Shown in pieces: positions 6,522 to 10,220 of a stretch of DNA of 10,220 nt. Position numbers and translations under genes: made by a program. Source of the stretch: Chloroflexota bacterium (GTDB taxonomy: Bacteria > Chloroflexota > Dehalococcoidia > UBA2247 > RBG-13-53-26); NCBI GenBank assembly GCA_003650185.1, contig QMOF01000064.1, forward strand, positions 1 to 10,220. The letters run 5' to 3'. Under the pieces are notes generated by a model, which was not told the origin of the DNA, ran no database searches, and was given only the letters and a program-made list of their open reading frames with translations. Positions within the stretch are counted from its first letter, which is position 1. The number at the start of each line of letters is the position of its first letter.

Positions 6522-7205
6522 TCACGCATCGGGGACCAGCTTGTAGCCGTACCCTCTCATGGTGATGATCCGCCGCGGCCGATACGGGTCTGGCTCAACC
6601 CTCTTCCTCACCCTCCGGACACACTGCTCTATCTGTTCGTCGGTAACAAACTCATCTGGCCATACCCTGCTGGCTATCTCGTCTTTGCTGCAAGCCGCGC
6701 CTCGGTTTTCGTACAGAAAGGCCAGCAATTCAAAGTCCTTCAAGGCCAGGCTAGGCGCGAGTCTCTCTCCGTCTACCCACACGTCCCTGGCCTTCACATC
6801 CACCAGGATTCCCGCCTTCTCCCCTGATGTAGCGCCCCCAGCCAACCTCTTGAATTCCTCTCCGGGAAGATCGGCCGTTCCTTCTGACTCGTGAAATCGG
6901 AGCGCCACAACCCCACGCGCCAGCTCGATCAGGTCACCATCGCTCAGGCTGTGATCAACCTGCGGCTCAATCTGCCTGCCGTTGATGCTCGTCCCATTCT
7001 TGCTGCCCAAGTCACGCAAGAGGAACCCCCTCTCCGTTCTCACTATCTGGGCATGGGACCGCGAAACGAAGGCATTGTCAATCACAATCTTGTTGCCCTG
7101 CGACTCCCCCCGGCCTATCAGCGTTGTCTCCTGCACCAAACGAAAGAGACTGCCTTGTCCCTCGCCCTCCTCCACCACCAGAATGCCTTCGTGCTCATTC
7201 TCCAT
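6522..7205 (-). CDS. FHA domain - winged-helix (OmpR/PhoB type) transcriptional regulator
   Basis: A 227-aa cytoplasmic protein. Residues about 20-105 are a forkhead-associated domain with the phosphothreonine-binding signature: G31-R32, S48-R49-S50-x-H51 in the S-R-S-H block, and GSKNG with N70-G71 followed by N75. Residues about 133-225 resemble the C-terminal DNA-binding domain of OmpR/PhoB response regulators, with a recognition-helix region around 185-203 and the wing motif RGYGYKL at the end. There is no receiver domain, so control is probably by binding a phosphothreonine partner rather than by aspartate phosphorylation. No kinase or phosphatase gene is next to it, so the partner is unknown. 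The ATG at 7205 has a G-rich but weak ribosome-binding site. It is convergent with the tRNA and divergent from the gene at 7790. Confidence 0.88.
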   Translation of the reverse strand: MENEHEGILVVEEGEGQGSLFRLVQETTLIGRGESQGNKIVIDNAFVSRSHAQIVRTERGFLLRDLGSKNGTSINGRQIEPQVDHSLSDGDLIELARGVVALRFHESEGTADLPGEEFKRLAGGATSGEKAGILVDVKARDVWVDGERLAPSLALKDFELLAFLYENRGAACSKDEIASRVWPDEFVTDEQIEQCVRRVRKRVEPDPYRPRRIITMRGYGYKLVPDA

Positions 7206-7340
7206 CAGGTGCCCCCGCTACACTGGCGCTTGCGCAGCCTCTCGTTGGCTGCTTGTCGGCTTTGTGTCAGCTGTTCTTCAGGCAAGCCAGCCCACAATCG
7301 GTTATGGTCAACTTAGCAAATTGCGGCGATCTCATCAAGT

Positions 7341-7667
7341 ATGACACGGACGGTTCGGACTATGGATCGGATCAAGAGAATGGCATGGCCTCCAAAGGAC
7401 GCGACAATAGGCAAACTGGTGATGTCTCTAGGTATGGCCATGGTGATACTTCCAGAGCCCATAACCACCGCCATGGGGATAGTCCTGCTCTGCCTCGCAT
7501 GTCTAATGTGTGGCAGACAAGGCATTGACATCAAGATCTCGCGTCCAGGGAAGGAGGTCGTTAGATGGTCTGGCCTATCGGTGGACCCTTCCGCGCCAAT
7601 CAGCAATGCCAGCAAGAGTAAGATGTGGGATGGCGTTGGCGATGTCGCCTGTGACAGTAAGGTATGA
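7341..7667 (+). CDS. Possible small membrane protein (unknown)
   Basis: A 108-codon open frame in an otherwise gene-free 580-bp stretch. It has a basic N-terminus, two hydrophobic segments (about residues 24-37 and 40-57) joined by a Pro-Glu-Pro turn, and a polar C-terminal half. A re-entrant or hairpin membrane topology is plausible. Starts at codon 8 (7362) or codon 14 (7380) are also possible. None has a good ribosome-binding site, which is the main argument against it. An overlapping minus-strand frame (7313-7672) has a less protein-like composition and is taken as the shadow. No family was recognised. Confidence 0.35.
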   Translation: MTRTVRTMDRIKRMAWPPKDATIGKLVMSLGMAMVILPEPITTAMGIVLLCLACLMCGRQGIDIKISRPGKEVVRWSGLSVDPSAPISNASKSKMWDGVGDVACDSKV

Positions 7668-7673
7668 TACAAT
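7665..7673 (+). promoter_or_regulatory. Extended -10 promoter candidate for the 7790 gene
   Basis: TGATACAAT contains a TGn extension directly ahead of TACAAT (five of six to TATAAT). No good -35 stands at the right distance, which an extended -10 promoter can tolerate. Transcription would start near 7680, about 110 nt before the ATG. Confidence 0.4.
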
Positions 7674-7789
7674 GTCGCTAGGGGTTAGCACAACCGTCTC
7701 GCCGTTCCTTGTGCCGTTCCGTGTCGGCTGTCTCAGGCCCAGTTTGCCGGCAGCCAGTCAGGCCATCTATCGCATATGGAGGTGTGGTC

Positions 7790-8950
7790 ATGGAGATACC
7801 GGTCGAGATTCTAGAGAGGTTGGCCCTCCGCTGTAAGCGGGTGGCAGAGCCTGAGGTCAATCTGGAACAGCTGAAGCGGGAAAGCCAGGGCGAGAGAAGA
7901 AAATGGTGGGAAGAAATCGAGGCCAACAGAGCTGAGTACAGGTCCCTTCCCTATGACCGTGACAAGTTCCTGGAGTCCAACTTCGCTCTGGCAAGGCTGA
8001 AGCTGGTGGCCTCCTTCGCAGACAGGGGTGAACCGATGCCGCCAGACCACGGCTTCAGACAGGAAGAGCTTGACGTGTTGCACGGCCTGGAGGAATTCAT
8101 AGTCTATGACAGACTCTCGGTGGAGGACATAAAGGAGTACATAAAGAGCGGTCAGGAGGACGACAGGGGGATAGTCAAACTTGCCAGAATGGCCGCCGTC
8201 AACGGCTATGATCAGATGTACCGGCTTATGGAAGAGAGAGACATCCCCAACGACCTGGCTTTTGCCCTCCAGCGCGTGTATCAGGAGCGAATCAAGAAGG
8301 TGGAAGCTGCTGCAGCACAGATACGGCTGAGCGAGGTGCACCAGAGTGTTGAAGAAGCCGCGGAGCAGAAGGCGGTCGGCCTCAGGGCGGGGGTTACAGC
8401 CCAGGAGGCCAGGTTGCTCGAGCAGAACTACATAGCCCTGGTGCAGTCTCATCTGAGGAACTTGCAGGGCGCCGTCAGATGGCAAAGGATAAGGACATTC
8501 GACAGCGTTGACAAGATACGCTCTGAGCTGCGGGCGCTTTCGCCAACCGCGCCGGAAGCAGCCAAGCAGAACATGCCTCTGGGCAGGGGGATGAGTGCCG
8601 TCGTTGACAGGCGAAGGCTGCTGTTTTTCAGGAAGCCCTCGCTTCTCCTTGGCGTTCGGGTGCTCAGCGGCTATAGGGAACTCCATCTGCGAGGTCTTGA
8701 CGCGGAAATCTCCTTTGGGGAGCTCACACGGCACGTGGAGAGGGCCATAGCTCAGGCGAAGGTATGCCCATTTGTGCTCGCGCTCGCTTCCACCGCTGGA
8801 TGGAGTCAGGAGGCCATAGACTACGCGAAAGAGGGGGTGCTGCCCCCTGACCTGTCCGTGGTGCTCATAGACCTGAAGAAAAGGGAGATGCACCACAGGC
8901 TCGGGGACGAGAGACTGGAGAGAGTCCTGCCGTACCTGGAGGTGAAATAG
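7790..8950 (+). CDS. Conserved-looking protein of unknown function, 386 aa
   Basis: I do not recognise the family. The start at 7790 is preceded by GGAGG five to seven bases upstream. An open extension to 7709 lacks such a site and looks non-coding. Residues 1-240 are strongly charged and mostly helical, with coiled-coil-like stretches (about 25-50 and 165-230) rich in E, K, R and Q. Residues about 265-386 look like an alpha/beta domain: a basic strand region (RRRLLFF, LLLGVRVL), a hydrophobic strand ending in a small-residue turn (FVLALASTAGW, 328-338), a helix containing EAIDYAKE, and a strand VVLIDL (357-362). That strand-turn-helix-strand order loosely resembles the distal part of Mrr-like nuclease folds, but no D...ExK catalytic set is visible, so no function is claimed. 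No signal peptide or membrane helix is present. It is probably cytoplasmic. Confidence 0.8.
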   Translation: MEIPVEILERLALRCKRVAEPEVNLEQLKRESQGERRKWWEEIEANRAEYRSLPYDRDKFLESNFALARLKLVASFADRGEPMPPDHGFRQEELDVLHGLEEFIVYDRLSVEDIKEYIKSGQEDDRGIVKLARMAAVNGYDQMYRLMEERDIPNDLAFALQRVYQERIKKVEAAAAQIRLSEVHQSVEEAAEQKAVGLRAGVTAQEARLLEQNYIALVQSHLRNLQGAVRWQRIRTFDSVDKIRSELRALSPTAPEAAKQNMPLGRGMSAVVDRRRLLFFRKPSLLLGVRVLSGYRELHLRGLDAEISFGELTRHVERAIAQAKVCPFVLALASTAGWSQEAIDYAKEGVLPPDLSVVLIDLKKREMHHRLGDERLERVLPYLEVK

Positions 8951-9236
8951 AGGCGCAGATAGGCGCTTGTCAGGAAACCAGGGCCGGGGCAAACCGCACA
9001 CCGCCTGCAAAGGATGGGGAGGAAAGTGGCTTTTCCCTGCGCGAGGTTCAGAGACTGCATCAGGGAGCGGCCGACGTGGGGGCCGGGATGCCAATGATGT
9101 CGCCCAGGCGATCTCTGGAGGCCTCGCCGTGTCGACTTCGTCGGCTAACTGTTGGGTGCTTGTCAGCCAAAGCTCGGGACAAGATGGTGGAAGGCCCTAT
9201 ACCATCGGGCTGACAGCTCGGTAAATGGGGGGTGCC
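8951..9236 (+). promoter_or_regulatory. Gene-free, structure-rich leader ahead of the secreted-protein gene
   Basis: No gene is supported in these 286 bp. Clear inverted repeats cluster just before the next start: TGTCAGCC (9161-9168) with GGCTGACA (9208-9215), and nested within it GATGGT (9183-9188) with ACCATC (9201-9206). A competing stem CTTGTC (9159-9164) with GACAAG (9178-9183) shares bases with both. AGCTCGG is present twice (9171-9177, 9215-9221). Further upstream is a CGGCC/GGCCG hairpin (9068-9085), and 8986-9015 contains GGGGCAAACC followed by GCAAAG. The mutually exclusive pairings suggest a regulatory RNA. The class is unknown. Confidence 0.4.
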
Positions 9237-10220
9237 ATGAAAGTAGCAAGATATCTCAGAGTCACGAGACTACCTGGAGCCTTACTGGTATTGGCTATCC
9301 TGGCTGCTTCTGTGGCCAGCGTATTGGTGCCTGGGCACAGTGCCTCTGCGGCAGTCTCGTATCCCTTCTCCGACGATATGGAGAGTGGCGCCGGCCAGTG
9401 GGTGGCTGATTCCCCCTGGGCATTGACCAGCGAGGACTCGCACAGCGGCAGCTACTGCTGGACAGACAGCCCCGGAACGACTTACGAGAACGACGTCAAT
9501 ACTTCCCTGACGCTCGGCGTCAACTTGGGCATAGCGACGATGCCCGTGTTGACGTTCTGGCACCGGTATGACTTTGAGGCCAACGGCGACTGGGGTTACG
9601 TAGACGTCTCCACAGATCTAGGCCAGAACTGGACCACCATATACTTTGTCAGCGGGCAGAGCGTGGAGTGGAAGCAGGAGAGGATAGACCTCTCAGAATA
9701 CGCGTTAATGGGTGACGCAAGGATAAGGTTCCGGCTGCAAAGCAACAGCTCCACCCGCTACGACGGCTGGTACATAGACGATGTCAGCATAGCCGAGAGC
9801 ACCGCCACCCTCAGCTATCCGTTCCACGACGACATCGAAGCTGGACCCGTCACGGAGGGGAACTGGCATTCGTCCTCCTTTGAACTGGTGACCGGGGGGG
9901 CCAGTGGGACAAACTGCTGGCATGACAGCCCCTGGGGGAATACGCCCCGTTACTGCCATGCGGCGCTGACGCTGGCGGGGACGATAGACCTGAGCACGGC
10001 GGTGAGTCCCCAGTTGACCTTCTGGGAGCATTACTCGCAGTACAACTCCAGTTCCTACTGGCTGCACGTTGAAGTGTCCGATAGCTACGGTCACAGCGGG
10101 ACCTATGCCACGCTGGCCAGCTACTGGGGGTCCCAGGCCACCTGGGTGCAGCGGCAGGTTGACCTGTCGGACTATGTGGGGCTGTCCAATGTGAGGATCA
10201 GATTCCGCACCCGTACCTAC
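9237..10220 (+). CDS. Secreted protein with tandem jelly-roll (MAM / immune-inhibitor-A-like) domains, 3' end beyond window
   Basis: The frame is open from the ATG at 9237 to the window end (328 codons, no stop). A G-rich ribosome-binding site (GGGGGGTG) precedes the start. Residues 1-38 form a Sec signal peptide: a basic start, hydrophobic core 15-31, and Ala-Ser-Ala before a likely cleavage after A38. Two similar domains follow, about 42-185 and 194-328 and continuing. Each begins YPF-x-DD-(M/I)-E-x-G, then has a CW-x-DSP motif (C74, C227), an LTFW strand (105-108, 260-263), a (Q/E)R(I/V)DLS-x-Y block and an RIRFR strand; the first closes with DGWYIDDVSI. This is the pattern of extracellular beta-sandwich domains found beside secreted peptidases and adhesins. 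Any catalytic or anchoring part lies past the edge. It is probably exported to the cell surface or medium. Confidence 0.85.
   Translation, partial: MKVARYLRVTRLPGALLVLAILAASVASVLVPGHSASAAVSYPFSDDMESGAGQWVADSPWALTSEDSHSGSYCWTDSPGTTYENDVNTSLTLGVNLGIATMPVLTFWHRYDFEANGDWGYVDVSTDLGQNWTTIYFVSGQSVEWKQERIDLSEYALMGDARIRFRLQSNSSTRYDGWYIDDVSIAESTATLSYPFHDDIEAGPVTEGNWHSSSFELVTGGASGTNCWHDSPWGNTPRYCHAALTLAGTIDLSTAVSPQLTFWEHYSQYNSSSYWLHVEVSDSYGHSGTYATLASYWGSQATWVQRQVDLSDYVGLSNVRIRFRTRTY

Noticed and set aside
6446..6592. Short plus-strand frame beginning ATGGCACGAG with a G-rich upstream site
   Set aside because: It is under 50 codons, runs antisense into the 3' end of the FHA regulator and contains a hairpin; its composition is not protein-like.
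8951..9060. RNase P RNA, because of GAGGAAAGT and GCAAACCGC
   Set aside because: The two motifs are in the wrong order, the space is too short and the other conserved blocks are missing.
7811..9094. Long minus-strand open frame (427 codons)
   Set aside because: It lies opposite the 7790 gene, has no ribosome-binding site evident, and is Pro/Leu/His-rich as expected for a shadow frame.
1..10220. CRISPR array, insertion sequence or prophage
   Set aside because: No regularly spaced repeats, transposase, integrase or phage structural gene can be seen on either strand.

Overview
This window is chromosome from an anaerobic or facultatively anaerobic bacterium. It carries a selenocysteine-containing, Tat-exported, quinone-linked formate dehydrogenase operon, a tRNA-Lys gene, an FHA/winged-helix regulator and envelope or unknown genes. 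The moderately high GC, the FHA plus OmpR-type DNA-binding protein without a receiver, and the secreted jelly-roll-repeat protein would fit a Chloroflexota (Dehalococcoidia-like) genome. That placement is inference from gene style, not from a phylogenetic marker.

Left part (1-6110, all minus strand): the order of transcription is fdhA (molybdopterin/Sec catalytic subunit) > fdhB (four-cluster ferredoxin subunit) > fdhI-type cytochrome b > fdhE (maturation factor) > tatA. The first four genes are tightly packed (11-bp gap, 1-bp gap, 20-bp overlap), and tatA follows after about 150 bp. fdhA is cut in two by an in-frame TGA at 5175-5177. This is not a lesion: the codon falls at residue 196, the same number as Sec196 of E. 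coli FdnG. It is followed by His and by a hairpin that fits the bacterial SECIS rules. The expected product oxidises formate outside the cytoplasmic membrane and passes electrons through FdhB to the di-haem cytochrome b and the quinone pool; FdhE and TatA serve its maturation and export.

Upstream of fdhA (5763-6110) is a control region. It holds two candidate sigma70-like promoters facing the operon. A 24-bp palindrome with FNR-like geometry covers the -35 of the proximal promoter. A long leader follows, and it contains an intrinsic-terminator-like hairpin plus U-tract about 90 nt before the start codon.

Middle (6149-6345): a complete tRNA-Lys(UUU) gene with encoded CCA and its own promoter, divergent from the fdh operon. 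Just downstream is a terminator-like hairpin whose 5' arm repeats 12 nt of the tRNA anticodon/variable region.

Right part: a minus-strand FHA + winged-helix regulator (6522-7205); a roughly 580-bp stretch with a possible small membrane protein; a plus-strand 386-aa protein of unknown function (7790-8950); a roughly 286-bp leader with strong inverted repeats; and the start of a secreted protein with tandem jelly-roll (MAM/immune-inhibitor-A-like) domains that runs off the right edge. No insertion sequence, CRISPR array or phage gene is visible.
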